From positions 2,232,001 through 2,296,000 of the forward strand of contig JANCIK010000001.1 in NCBI GenBank assembly GCA_028532985.1: a stretch of DNA of 64,000 nucleotides, read 5' to 3'. The stretch's first letter is position 1, and every line of letters begins with the position of its first letter. The stretch is from Stropharia rugosoannulata. Its lineage: Eukaryota; Basidiomycota; Agaricomycetes; Agaricales; Strophariaceae. The position numbers were made by a program, and so were the translations under genes. Shown piece after piece: positions 21,532 to 32,198 of the stretch. The notes under the pieces are model-generated. The model was not told where the DNA came from, searched no databases, and was given only the letters and a program-made list of their open reading frames with translations.

Positions 21532-22393
21532 CCTTTCTCCACTGAGTGGCTTGGTATTCAACCTAACACTCACTGTCGTTCGTTTTGCCTTGTTTTTTCG
21601 TGAGCATGACTGCCATGTCACGACTGTCGTTCTGGTACGACCTGCATTCCACTAGCTTGCACAGTTATTGAGCAATCCGCCTCTTTTGTTTTTAAGTCAA
21701 TAGCACTCTCTTGGTGTTCACCAGAAACTTCACTCCTCAGGCTCTCCTGATCGTCGAAACATGTGGTTCTTTCGAAGACCTCATTGTTACACGTGCCTCT
21801 CGTCACTTGCCCACTCACAGGTCATCACGATCAGCTGTTCACTTGCAATTCACTGTTCTTCACCAGAGTGCTCAACTCAGTCCAATTGACACTCTGAAAC
21901 AGTTTTGCTCACTGCACTAGCACATCGTCACCTTTTTTCGCACAACTCAATCTCACAAGTTCCGCATTGTTCAACTATACCTTTGTTCAATCTTGTGTCA
22001 ATCGGTTCAGTGCTGCTCGTGCAATCCATCGTCGTTGTGGACATCACAGCCATGCACACATCAACAAGCTGCTTTCCAAGGGTCTGGTAACTGGCATGCT
22101 TGTAACGTCAAAAGAGCAGCCAGATCTGATTTGCGAACCATGCTTAGCAGGCAAGATGACATCTGGCTCATTTCCGAGCTCAACTCGCAAATCGACCAAA
22201 CCACTTGAATTGGTGCATTCTGACTTGCATGGTTCGCTCTCAGTGCCCACGCCTGAGGGACATCGCTACTGGATCACATTCATTGATGACTGCACTCGCC
22301 TGCATGCTGTCATGTTCCTGAAGCGCAAGTCAGATGCATTTGATGCATTCAAGGTGTACAAGGCATATGCAGAGAATCAACTGAATGTGAAAA
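21532..22393 (+). pseudogene. copia family A relic: leader joined to integrase, left part
   Basis: 21,532-22,029 is the plus-strand leader without PBS. It is fused to pre-integrase zinc-domain codons (RRCGHHSHAH, CEPCLAGKM) and the integrase core up to KAYAENQLNV. Gag and protease are deleted between. The relic stops at 22,393 where a LINE is inserted and resumes at 35,260; joined across the insertion the integrase frame is continuous. Confidence 0.88.
22380..22393. repeat. Left target-site duplication of the LINE (14 bp)
   Basis: ACTGAATGTGAAAA, repeated at 35,246-35,259. Fourteen bases fits target-primed reverse transcription. The first A might belong to the tail, so 13 bp is the safe length. 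Confidence 0.88.
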
Positions 22394-22537
22394 CATTGCT
22401 TCTCTTTCCGGTACTCCCATCTGGTGGCTGTGCAGTCTAGCTCACCACTCTTCACATCAACCAACACTCTTCACCACCAGACCCGATCTCTGATTGCAGT
22501 ACACATCTGAGTTTTTACTCACTCTAGAAAGCCACAT

Positions 22538-23642
22538 ATGTCCTACTCGGCTGCAGCCAAGTTGCATCCCTCTCCCTCCAACATTGGTAAGGGCCCAGCC
22601 GGGCTCGTTCAGCTCGCCCAGGCCCTTCCCAACATTCCTGCTCGCCAGATCATTGAGATCCAGCAGCAAGCCTCTGGCTCCCAACCCAAGTACAAGCGAG
22701 GGGTGGGACCGGAAGCAGGCTTTCCTCACGTTTGCAGAGCCGTCCAAGGGCCCACAAGTGCATAATCTTAGCCTTGACAAACTTGTCGCTGAGGCGAATA
22801 CGGTCTTCATCGCCGAGAAGTCCAAGTTCCAGGTCCTTTCCGCCTCTGTTGCATATGAAGGCTGGTCCCTAGCCACAAATGACGTGCCCAATGCTCACAT
22901 GCTGGACGCCTTGTATTGGAGTTTTGAACCCATGTTCCGCGCCTCCCCCTGGGCCGGCATGAAATACGTGGTTGACCTTCCCCAGTCGTGGTCTTATCTT
23001 AAGATTGTCGACATCCCTACTTTCATTTTGCCATTTACCATGATGAAGGTTATGCCCGAGGAGGTCGAGAACGCCATGAAGGCACCTCCCCTTGCTCCTG
23101 ACTTCAAGCTTTGGTCATCTGTCCGACTTGATAGGGTCTCCAAAGCCAGTTCTAACTCAACTGCGTACTTTGAGGTCTGGGATTCCCAACAGGGCACCTG
23201 TGCCAAGCGCCTTATTGGGCGCACAATTATGTTCAAGGGCCGTGCCTGCCGGATCATGGCAGCTAGGGCTCGCGTCGGTGTCTCACTTTGCACTCGTTGC
23301 TATAGGTGGAGCCACCCCACATCGGCATGTCGCGCCTTCCATGTGCGCTGCCCTCATTGCAGCGGGCCACATGATGCAGCCTCACACCGTCAGCTCTGTG
23401 GTCTCTGCAAAGGGAACCCCAAAGCGAATCCTCCTGTTGTGCCCACTCCAAAAGGCGAAGACTGTCCACATGCGCCCAGGTGCCCCAACTGCAAGGGGGA
23501 CCACATCGCCACTGACAGAAGGCACTGTCCCTTCTGGCATCACTGCTATGATCCGGAATGGATCACTGCTAAATATGCCCAGGTATGCACCCCAAATGCG
23601 AGCCAGCATAACCCTTCTAACTCCCCCTGTCCAGCTCAATGA
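22538..23642 (+). pseudogene. LINE ORF1 (gag-like nucleic-acid-binding protein)
   Basis: ATG 22,538 starts MSYSAAAKLHPSPSNIGKGP; after about 55 codons an extra base in the G run near 22,695 shifts the frame, and the rest reads WDRKQAFLTF onward to 23,642. The C-terminus has several Cys/His zinc motifs (CTRCYRWSHPTSAC, CPHCSGPHDAASH, CGLCKG, CPNCKGDHIATDRRHC), typical of I-group ORF1 proteins that coat the RNA. The stop codon overlaps the ORF2 start in ATGA. About 368 codons when the shift is ignored. Confidence 0.82.
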
Positions 23643-24016
23643 GAGGGCCGGAGAGTCTTAGGGTTTTATCTTTAAATGTAGCAAAGAATTATTTGCTTAT
23701 TGATGTACTTCTAAATCTATGCCATAACAAGTATGATTTAATATTTATACAAGAACCTGCTTGGCAGACTGTAAGATCCGCCCCATTGACATCTAACCCA
23801 GACGGCAATGATGTTACTGGCACACCTTGCAACCCTAATTGGATGCCAATGGTACGCCCACCTGACAGTGACGGCCCCCCTCGGGTCATGGCCTACATCG
23901 CTAGTCGATTGTCCACACTGCGTCCCACGATGAGATCAGACTTGATCAATCACTGTGACTTACTACTCGTCTCCCTATTTCATCAAGGGACTTCGTTTAA
24001 TTTACTCAATGTGTAC
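23639..24016 (+). pseudogene. LINE ORF2, endonuclease domain part 1
   Basis: ATG 23,639 overlaps the ORF1 stop (ATGA), a layout used for termination-reinitiation in several LINEs. It codes for the start of an apurinic/apyrimidinic-type endonuclease: LRVLSLNVAKNY (Asn of motif I), LIFIQEPAW (catalytic Glu), then to FNLLNVY where an inserted element interrupts. The frame resumes at 24,956. Confidence 0.85.
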
Positions 24017-24951
24017 TCGTGCCCACGAAAAGTATGGAAACACATGACCTTGTGTTTCTGTATGTCATTTCTTTCCAAGCTCATAACTCGGGCTCTGACG
24101 AATTAAATTATACAAAATAAATTGTGGATGGTAAGGAATGCTATCTAGTATCTATCTCAGAAAATACAAGTCAGGACAACAATTCTTTCCCAGTAAAATA
24201 TATCAGATCTTTTATATATCCTACTTGTATCTCATATGATGTATTCTACCATTATCTCAGTTTTACCTGGTCAAATTCCACATGGAGTGTGCTAATATAA
24301 TTGGTAGAGTATTTGTACATAGTTTACAGGAAGAGAAACTGAGAAACTAAGAGTGATCTTCCTTCTAGAGCTCAAACATTAAATGTTCATAATAGAAAAA
24401 AAAGACTGAATGCTTTTAGACATGCACAATGATTTTTCAAGAGCTTTTCCATTAGTTTTTGGACAAGATACAGTTAGAATAGGGCTAGAATACTGGTATA
24501 GTTAAATATAAAGCCTTATGCTAGTAAAAAGGTGCTGTGAAGTAAGTTCTTCAGAAACCCAGTATATGTGACATTAATCACTATTCATTTTCTTTTGTTT
24601 TAAAACCATGTAAACCAGTTTTAATTATCTCTAAAAGTATTTGAGTAATTATATACTGTCTGTAAGATTCTGTAAAGCACTTTGGACAGCAATTTAGGAA
24701 ATTCAAATTGAAATAATCACAGAATACATTGGATAGTATAAAAGTAGGATATATAAAAGATCTGATGTATTTTACTGGGAAAGAATTGTTGTCCTGACTT
24801 GTATTTTCTGAGATAGATACTAGATAGCATTCCCTACCATCCACAATTTATTTTGTATAATTTAATTTGTCAGAGCCCGAGCTATGAGCTTGGAAAGAAA
24901 TGGCATACAGAAACACAAGGTCACGTGTTTCCATACTTTTTGCGGGCACGA
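24017..24951. mobile_element. Non-autonomous inverted-repeat element inserted in LINE ORF2
   Basis: Long terminal inverted repeats (about 24,017-24,228 against 24,740-24,951) start TCGTGCCC and match almost base for base; the 510-bp centre is AT-rich without a gene. GTAC flanks both sides (24,013-24,016 and 24,952-24,955). Taking out the element with one GTAC gives LNVYNNEHHSAI in frame, a normal endonuclease sequence. TIRs of over 200 bp recall MULEs, but a 3-4 bp duplication does not; the superfamily is left open. The whole element could fold into one long hairpin. Confidence 0.85.
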
Positions 24952-24955
24952 GTAC

Positions 24956-25480
24956 AACAATGAGCATCACTCTGCTATTTGTCTCCTCGATGACCTAAAT
25001 CTTCCCATCGACCTCTGCTATATGGGAGGCGACTTTAACTACCACTCTCGTAAATGGGACCCTAATGTCCCTCATCACAGAAGTGCTGCTGACCAGCTGC
25101 TTGACATGGCATCCACATTCTCTCTCTCCCTGGGCTGCTTTTGCAACCCAGGACCAACTTTTGTCTTGCACAACGCGAGGCTTACCCCATTGGTCATCGA
25201 CCTGATGTTCATCCCCACCTCCAACTCACTCACATCCCTTGTGGAGCGAGTGGAAGATCTCAAACTGGCCTCTGATCACTGCCCCTTAGTGGTGTTGCTG
25301 CCCCTCTTTCTGACCATTTCTGAACCCCTCAGAAAATCTATTAAGCCTGGGTCTGAGGCCGAAGAGGCCTTTCTCATAGACATTATGGAATTGATAAGCA
25401 CACTTAGCTGCGCTATTGACACTCCGGCTCAGGTAGATGCATGTGCTTCGGCCATCGCTGATGCCTTCTCCACAGCATAG
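24956..25480 (+). pseudogene. LINE ORF2, endonuclease domain part 2
   Basis: Continues the endonuclease: CYMGGDFNYHSRKWD (catalytic GDFN), DLMFI, and the SDHCPLVV motif that closes the domain. A TAG at 25,478 interrupts before the RT part; the sequence on the far side (NKHAVEACIIPHSKPWW) is in the same frame. Confidence 0.85.
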
Positions 25481-27808
25481 AACAAGCATGCTGTCGAGGC
25501 CTGTATCATCCCCCACTCCAAGCCCTGGTGGGATTGGGGTTGTCAAGATGCCCTTGATTTGTACAAAGCTGATCACTCTGCTACAAATTGGAGAAAGTTC
25601 CATGCCAATACCTGGCATGCCAAACAGGTTTTCTTTGATGACCGCATCAAAGAAATCTCAGAATCTAAGAAACACCCGTGGGATCTCATGAATTGGATTC
25701 AACAGTGTAAAAACCCTCCTTGCGAGTCTATTCTTTATAATGGCTCTCCCTGTCACAATCTCCCTGATCTCTGGGATGCACTTCACAACACATACAACAC
25801 GGCCTCCGACCGTGTCTGTGATGTTTCTATTCTCGAAGAAATGGACCAGGTCCCTGTTAGGGACTGGATCAACTTTTCTCAGCTAGAACTGACTGATGCC
25901 CTGGCGTCTTGTTCTAACAATTCATCTCCTGGGCCTGACCATGTTACATGGTGGCACTTAAAAAGGATCATTCGCAACAACTTCTGTTGCAGTGTGATCC
26001 TTGCATTAGCCAACAGGTGCATTTGTGCTTCCCATTGGCCTAAACACTTCAAGGAATCAGTTTCAGTGGTTATTCCTAAACCCAACAAACCATCCTATAT
26101 GACACCAAAGGACTTCAGGCCAATCGTGCTCCTGAATACCCTTGGTAAACTTCTTGAAAAGCTTCTTGCCAATTGCTTCCAGTTTGATATGATCAAACTT
26201 GACCTTGTCCATCCGAATCAGTTTGGCGGCATCTGCCAGCGTTCTACGGAAGATGCAGGAGTCTACCTTATCCATCTTGTTCACGCAGGATGGGCCAGGG
26301 GGCTCAAGACTAGTGTGGTGGCCTTTGACATTGCACAGTTTTTTCCGTCGCTCAATCATGATTTCTTGTTGGCGACCCTTGCTAGGCTTGGATTTCCTCA
26401 CATTGTGACGAAATTCTTTGCCTCTTATCTTGTCGATAGAGTTACATCGTACCTCTGGAACAATTACTCTTCTGGTCCTAAACAGGCGGATGTTGGGTGT
26501 GGCCAAGGCTCTGCCCTCTCCCCTGTTTTGTCCTCAATTTACATATCTCCTATTATGAAGATATATGACCTACGAGCTGTGAATGTTGACACCATGCTCC
26601 TCTCCTTCGTTGATAATGGTACCCTAGTTACCCAGTCGGGCAACCTAGGCACCAACAATGTTATTCTCAAAGCAGGCTATGCCTATCTTGTAGATCTATT
26701 CACAGCAGCTGGACTCCGTATGGAACACAACAAGTCCGAGCTTTTTCACTTCTCTCGCTCAAGAGATGGCTTTAACCCTCCCCTGGACACTGGGTTCACC
26801 CCATTCACTGGAAACACACCTCTCACCCCCAAGCCCATTTGGCGCTACTTGGGTTTCTTCTTCGATCATGAACTTAGGTTTCATGAACACATCTGTTTCT
26901 ACTCCACCAAAGCACTGACCACGGTGAAAGCCATGGGCATGCTTGGCAACTCTGCAAGAGGCCTATCTCCTAAACAGAGACACCTCCTCTACCGGTCATG
27001 CATCATACCCATTGCAATGTATGGCTACAAACTTTGGTACTACAAGTCTGCCCCAATGGAGGGTATCTTGAAGAACCTTACTAGCATGCAGCGCAGAGCC
27101 GCTGTTTGGATCACAGGTGCTTTCCGCACATCACCCACTGGCAGCGTTCAGGCCATTGCTGGCCTCATGCCTATCCATCTCCACCTTCGTAAGCTACGAC
27201 TTCAGTCTGTTTACCGTGTGGCTACATTGTCAGACTCTCATCCTACAAGGTCTCTTTTGTCAGACCCTTATGCTAAGAATAGTGCTCCCCACTATCATGC
27301 CCTCTTTCGTATCCCTGAACATATCCGTGATAAGCTCAGGGGCAGCATTCCCGATATACAAATCGATCTTCCTTTCATGACTGAGACTTTCTCTCTGTGC
27401 ACGGACGAGGCTCAGCCAGGAAAGCGGCTCTTGGATATATTTCCTAACCACATTCATTTCCGTCTTAGATCTGAATATGTCCCTGTTGAACACAGGGACG
27501 TTACCGATTTTGACAACAACCTTGTTGCATACCACAAGTGGATTCATCTCCACATCGAAAATGCGCGACACAAACATTATGACTCCATCTGCAAGAAAGC
27601 AGAGGAGATACAGGATGCAATCTTGATTGGCATGGATGCCTCGGTACTGGCCAGCAAGCTGCACCAAGCCCTCGCGGGTGCTGTGCTATATCAAAATGGC
27701 GCACGTATTGATGATGTCAAGTATGTCACCGGCAAGTTCCTCGCTCCTGATGCGGAGCTAGCAGCCATTCACTATGTTATTGTCTGTGCACTGCAATGCA
27801 ACAACTGA
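25481..27808 (+). pseudogene. LINE ORF2, reverse transcriptase and start of RNase H
   Basis: One frame to TGA 27,806. RT blocks are clear: SVVIPKPNKPSYM, KDFRPIVLLNTLGKLLEKLL, VVAFDIAQFFPSLNH, GCGQGSALSPVLSSIYISP. The catalytic box reads FVDNG (26,606-26,617) where FADDG or FVDDG is expected; the second Asp is Asn through G-to-A. The thumb and the LLYRSCIIPIAMYG region follow, then RNase H begins (AGAVLYQNGARIDD). TGA 27,806 is in frame with TNIHLFTDSLSAAK just beyond. RT is inactive as read. Confidence 0.88.
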
Positions 27809-27861
27809 ACTAACATTCATTTATTCACAGACTCTCTCTCCGCTGCCAAGAGAGCCCTGGA

Positions 27862-28065
27862 TGTCAGGAGGGGATCCCGACGAGGACAAGGCGGGGGCGA
27901 GACACAAGCAAGGAGCAAGGGATCTATTGGGGGACTGACAAGGTCAAAGGTGAAGAGAGTACATATGAGTGACTACGCTATATGTACTCTACGTGACTGG
28001 GGTCAACAAGGACAAATGACTGGAAAAGGGCAGGGAATGACCAGAAAGGGGAAGAGGTCATGACA
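27862..28065 (-). mobile_element. Chromovirus 3' LTR
   Basis: 204 bp, TGTCAGGAGG to GGTCATGACA on the plus strand. Next to it, on the minus strand, the purine-rich AAGGAGGGGGTGA (28,066-28,078) is the polypurine tract. Relative to the 5' LTR it carries three CpG decay changes (27,906, 27,936, 28,021). Confidence 0.95.
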
Positions 28066-28076
28066 TCACCCCCTCC

Positions 28077-29102
28077 TTAAGGTGAAGTCCCCTCTCTAGC
28101 ACGGCCCAACTGTGCTGTGGGGCAAAATGTAGTAGATTGTAGATAAGAATCAAGCTTACAATGAGGATCGTTATATGTGGCAGCTAGGTCAGCCGGTGTC
28201 CAAGTGCTGTCAGAAGGATCTTGACCAGCCAGTAGGATGAGGTATAATGTCTGGTTACGAAGTTGTTTGTGATCAAGGATGGAGGCGATTGTAGGAGTGT
28301 CAGATTCTAGTTCGGGCAGGACTTGTTCTACAGACTGCAAAGGGAACTTCGGTGGGCGGAAAGGTGTTAATTTGGAAATGTGGAAGACATTGTGAATTCG
28401 CCAGGAACGCGGGAGCTCGAGCTTAAAAGATGAGCTGCCGACCTGAGATATAACCTTGAACGGGCCATGGTGCTTATCGTCGAGTTTGCAGGAAGGGCGA
28501 AGGGAAAGTAAGCCGGAAGCGTCAAGTAGTACTTGTGATCCTGGAGGTAAATCGGGTGCAACACGATGATTTCTGTCATAAAAACGTTTCATTGCTGAGG
28601 CTGCCATTCTGAGGGCGGATGAAGTTTCTTGTGTGAGTGCAGCCATATTTTGTGCGAAGGTGTGAGCAGGCGTGTCGTCAGAGGCTACATTTCGTATGGG
28701 CATTAGAGGTCGAACAGGGTCACGTCCATAGTTCAAGAAGAAAGGTGAGAAGCCAGTGGAAGAGTGAACACGATTGTTGAACGCAAATTCTGCACAGGCA
28801 AGCCATTCAGCCCAGTCCATTTGCCTAGTGTTGCAGAAAATGCAGAGATACTGCTCGAGCTCTTGGTTAATGCGCTCAGTTTGACCATCAGTTTGCGGGT
28901 GGCAAGCAGATGATAGGTTTTGGGTGATACCGAGGAGGCGCATGAGCTCGCGCATGAAGCAAGCAACAAATTGTGGGCCGTGGTCAGAAATAACAGTGTC
29001 AGGGAGTCCAAAATCCTTCCATACATGGTCACGATAATGTTTAGCAGCTTGTTCAGCAGTTATTGTTTTCGAACAAGGGATGAATCTTGACATTTTTGAT
29101 TT
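28077..29102 (-). pseudogene. Chromovirus pol, second part: integrase core and chromodomain
   Basis: Continues the pol frame after an in-frame TGA at 29,103. It holds the integrase Asp (VISDHGPQF) and Glu (HPQTDGQTERINQELEQYL), the GPFKVI and LPRSWRIHNVFHISKL region of the integrase C-domain, and a C-terminal stretch (SILDHKQLRNQTLYLILLAG to STWTPADL) that fits a chromodomain, the part that directs chromoviruses to heterochromatin. Only the TGA stops this from being one polyprotein. Confidence 0.88.
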
Positions 29103-32100
29103 TCAGTCAACACATACCATTATGGAGTCATAGCCCTTAGAGCAAGGAAGGTCGGTAATGAAATCACAGCAGATCTTTGCCCAGTTGTGAGAAGGAGCAT
29201 CATTAGGAGAGAGGAGACCAAGTGGCTTTTGTCGTAGGGGTTTAGTTCTCTGACAGGTAGCACATCCGTCGACGTAGGAGTGAACATCTTGTGTTAGGGT
29301 TGGCCAGAAAAAGTCTCTTGTGATAAGTTCGACTGTTTTTGTGTGCCCAGGGTGACCTGCAGTGTAGGCATCGTGGCATTCATGTATAACTCTTTTGCGT
29401 AGTGAGTCGATATTTGGTACGTAGATGTGATTGAACCAGGTCGCGAGGCCATGATCAAAAGACCAACCAGGGGTGCGAGGAGATTGTGACGTAGCAAAGT
29501 CTTTTGTAATAGACCAATGTTCGCGGATTGACTCAACTAGGGGGCTTGAAGAGTAAGAGATCTCGGAGGGTAGGCAACGGATGTGTTCCGGTTTAAGCAA
29601 TGTTACGGAGGAGTTATCTTTGTGTCCACGGTCATAATCAGGTCTACGCAAGAGAGCATCAGAACAGATCATGGTTGTGCCAGGGCGGTGAGTGAGCATG
29701 AAGGAGTAGTCACTTAGCTCGAGAGACCAGCGAGCTTGGCACTGATTTAATTTCTGGGCTGTCATGAAGTACTGAAGGTTTTTGTGGTCAGAGAAGATCT
29801 CGACTGGTTGAGGTGTGCTGTGGAGATAATGTCGCCATTCTGAAAGGGCACGCATAATTGACAATAATTCCCTATTGTGTATTTCATAGTTACATTCAAC
29901 ATCAGAAAGAGATTTCGAAAGAAATGCAACAGGGCGCCACATGGAATTGACTTTCTGACTTAAAACAGCACCCGTGGCGAAACCTGATGAGTCTGCTTCA
30001 ATGCGGTATGGCGCGTCATCAAGGGGGAGGGCGAGGACAGGATTACCAGTAATGGCAAGGCGAAGATTGTTAAAAGAAAGTTGTTCAGATGAAGTCCAAG
30101 ACCAGTCGACTTTGCCACACAGGCGGTTAAGGGGCGCTGCCGAGTCTGCAAAGTGGTGGATAAAGCGCCTGTAGAAGTTAGCAAAGCCCAGAAATTGTTG
30201 TACATCCTTTTTGTTACGAGGGGTTGGCCAGGAAGCTACAGCGTCAATCTTCTTGGGGTCCATGTGCAATTGGCCAAAAGAGACGATGACACTGAGGTAT
30301 TCAACTTCCAGTGCTTTGAAGATGCACTTCTCAGGCTTCAGGCAAAGATTATTGTCCTTCAGTATCTGCAGAACTTGGCGTGTCAGGATTCGATGAAGTG
30401 CAAGATTGTCTGTGAAGATAAGGATGTCGTCCATATATATTATGACATGCCCGCTGAGGATGAGGTCGCAGAAGATATCATTCATCATATTCTGAAACGT
30501 AGCCGGCGAGTTTGTTAGACCAAAGAACATAACCAGTGGTTCAAAGAGGCCACAATTAGTAACGAAAGCGGCTTTATGTTCATCTCCTTGTCTCATGCAG
30601 ACATTGTTGTAGCCCCATCTGATGTCTAGTTTGGTGAAGTATCGGGCGCCCTTCAATTTGTCCATAAGATCGGATATGAGTGGTAGCGGGTAGCAGTTCC
30701 TTATGGTCATTTCATTGAGCCTGCAATAGTCTTGAACCGGTCTGAGGGTTCCGTCTTTTTTCTTGACAAAGAAGAAGGGGGAGGCGATAGGGGACTTAGA
30801 GGGTCGAATGCGGCCTGATGCGAGATGTTCTTCTATAAATTTATCAAGTTCTAGTTGTTCCTTTCGAGAAAGTGGGTAGACTTTGCTAGAGATAGGTTTT
30901 GCGTCAGGCTTTAGTTCAATTGCATGGTCCCAGGCGCGATGCAGCGGTAGTTGGTCGAACTGCAATTCAGAAAAGACGGGCTGGAATTCTTTGAGGTAAC
31001 GATCTAAAGGCGACGCAGCCTCTTGTGACTTACAAAGGAAATCCTTCACTGCAGGTTCAGTCAAGGACACGGGGGGTTTGTTGGGGAGATTAACACACAA
31101 GAAGGCGGAGTCGTCAGGCATTAGTTCATCGCTGATGATGTCAACCCATTGAGAGTCAATGTCGTTGTCAATGAACAGTTCGTTATTGTTTAGCTCGCGT
31201 ACTGCACGCAGGCAATCAGTATCGGGACCGGCCAGTGTAGAGGACTGAAATCCTTGTGGGGAAAGTGTCCGGTTGGATTGAGATAGAGGGTCGGTGTCGA
31301 TGTGGCATGAAGGTGGACAGCGTGCAAAACAAAGTTTACCTTTCGGCCAGTCTACGAGGGGATTGTGGTGACAGAGCCAGGCAAGACCAAGAATAATTTC
31401 AGAGGTACCTATGTTAGTGAGACGGAACGTAATGTCTTCAACGTGATCATCAATGCGCAGGGATAAGGAACAGATGTGTGTTATAGCGCCGTCGGTATTG
31501 AGTGTGTTGTCGGCATTGTAGACACCGATAGGGAAGGGCAACAGTGTAAGGGGGAGGTTATGTTTTCGTGCAAAGTCGGTGTGCATGTAAGCCTTGCAAG
31601 AGGCTCCGCAGTCGAGGAGAGCAGCGTCGACTGGGACAGAGATGGAGTTATCCTGGGTTGAGACAGTTGCTGAGAGGACAACAGAATTGTCTTCAATACA
31701 GCCAGCACACGACAGACGGTTAATCTGATCACGTTCCTGTTTTAGTTGAACTAGGACCTGGAGGGCTGCGGGGTAGTCAAGGAATAGTAGGCTCTTGATA
31801 AGAGAGGTTGTTATTTCCGCATGGCGGTTGCAATTGATCCAAGAACGGAGGAGGTTTGAGATCTTCAGTTCATCAGGGTAAAGCAGGCATATTTTGTCGA
31901 GTAGCTGGGCAGCAAAGGACGGGGAGGTTTGTTTAGAGGCTATGGGGAGAGGGGTGTTGTTATGGGGGGAATCATCAAGGACAGGTAAGGAAAAGGAATT
32001 GTTAGACGATTTGACAGGCATGAGAAGTTCGTCGTTTGGCGACAGGTTTAGAGGTCTGTTTAGGCAAGCCTCGTGGTCAGGGACGTCGACACAGGAGACA

Positions 32101-32198
32101 CGTTTAGGAATTGCAGCGGTTTTTGGACACAAAAATGTTGTATTGGCAATATTAGGGACAACAGAAGTATCTAATGGCAGCAAGGACGCTGTACTCAC
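29103..32198 (-). CDS. Chromovirus pol, first part: protease, RT, RNase H, integrase zinc domain
   Basis: A 1,031-codon frame. Protease: LLDCGASC and the ILGLAWL motif. RT: DYCRLNEMTIRNCYPLP, TKLDIRWGYNN, FGLTNSPATFQ and YMDD (30,426-30,437, intact). RNase H: YRIEADSSGFATGAVLSQ, NYEIHNRELL, FSDHKNLQYF. Integrase H2C2 zinc domain: HECHDAYTAGHPGHTKT to CATCQRTK. The frame ends MVCVD then TGA where related proteins have Arg, so CGA to TGA is likely. The frame begins one base out of step with gag and has no ATG near its start, so it depends on frameshifting. Confidence 0.92.
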   Translation of the reverse strand: MSTASLLPLDTSVVPNIANTTFLCPKTAAIPKRVSCVDVPDHEACLNRPLNLSPNDELLMPVKSSNNSFSLPVLDDSPHNNTPLPIASKQTSPSFAAQLLDKICLLYPDELKISNLLRSWINCNRHAEITTSLIKSLLFLDYPAALQVLVQLKQERDQINRLSCAGCIEDNSVVLSATVSTQDNSISVPVDAALLDCGASCKAYMHTDFARKHNLPLTLLPFPIGVYNADNTLNTDGAITHICSLSLRIDDHVEDITFRLTNIGTSEIILGLAWLCHHNPLVDWPKGKLCFARCPPSCHIDTDPLSQSNRTLSPQGFQSSTLAGPDTDCLRAVRELNNNELFIDNDIDSQWVDIISDELMPDDSAFLCVNLPNKPPVSLTEPAVKDFLCKSQEAASPLDRYLKEFQPVFSELQFDQLPLHRAWDHAIELKPDAKPISSKVYPLSRKEQLELDKFIEEHLASGRIRPSKSPIASPFFFVKKKDGTLRPVQDYCRLNEMTIRNCYPLPLISDLMDKLKGARYFTKLDIRWGYNNVCMRQGDEHKAAFVTNCGLFEPLVMFFGLTNSPATFQNMMNDIFCDLILSGHVIIYMDDILIFTDNLALHRILTRQVLQILKDNNLCLKPEKCIFKALEVEYLSVIVSFGQLHMDPKKIDAVASWPTPRNKKDVQQFLGFANFYRRFIHHFADSAAPLNRLCGKVDWSWTSSEQLSFNNLRLAITGNPVLALPLDDAPYRIEADSSGFATGAVLSQKVNSMWRPVAFLSKSLSDVECNYEIHNRELLSIMRALSEWRHYLHSTPQPVEIFSDHKNLQYFMTAQKLNQCQARWSLELSDYSFMLTHRPGTTMICSDALLRRPDYDRGHKDNSSVTLLKPEHIRCLPSEISYSSSPLVESIREHWSITKDFATSQSPRTPGWSFDHGLATWFNHIYVPNIDSLRKRVIHECHDAYTAGHPGHTKTVELITRDFFWPTLTQDVHSYVDGCATCQRTKPLRQKPLGLLSPNDAPSHNWAKICCDFITDLPCSKGYDSIMVCVD

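Noticed and set aside
24012..24957. Insertion boundary with CAATG as the target duplication
   Set aside because: CAATG near both ends leaves an extra base and an endonuclease missing VYN; the GTAC boundary gives the expected LNVYNNEHHS sequence.
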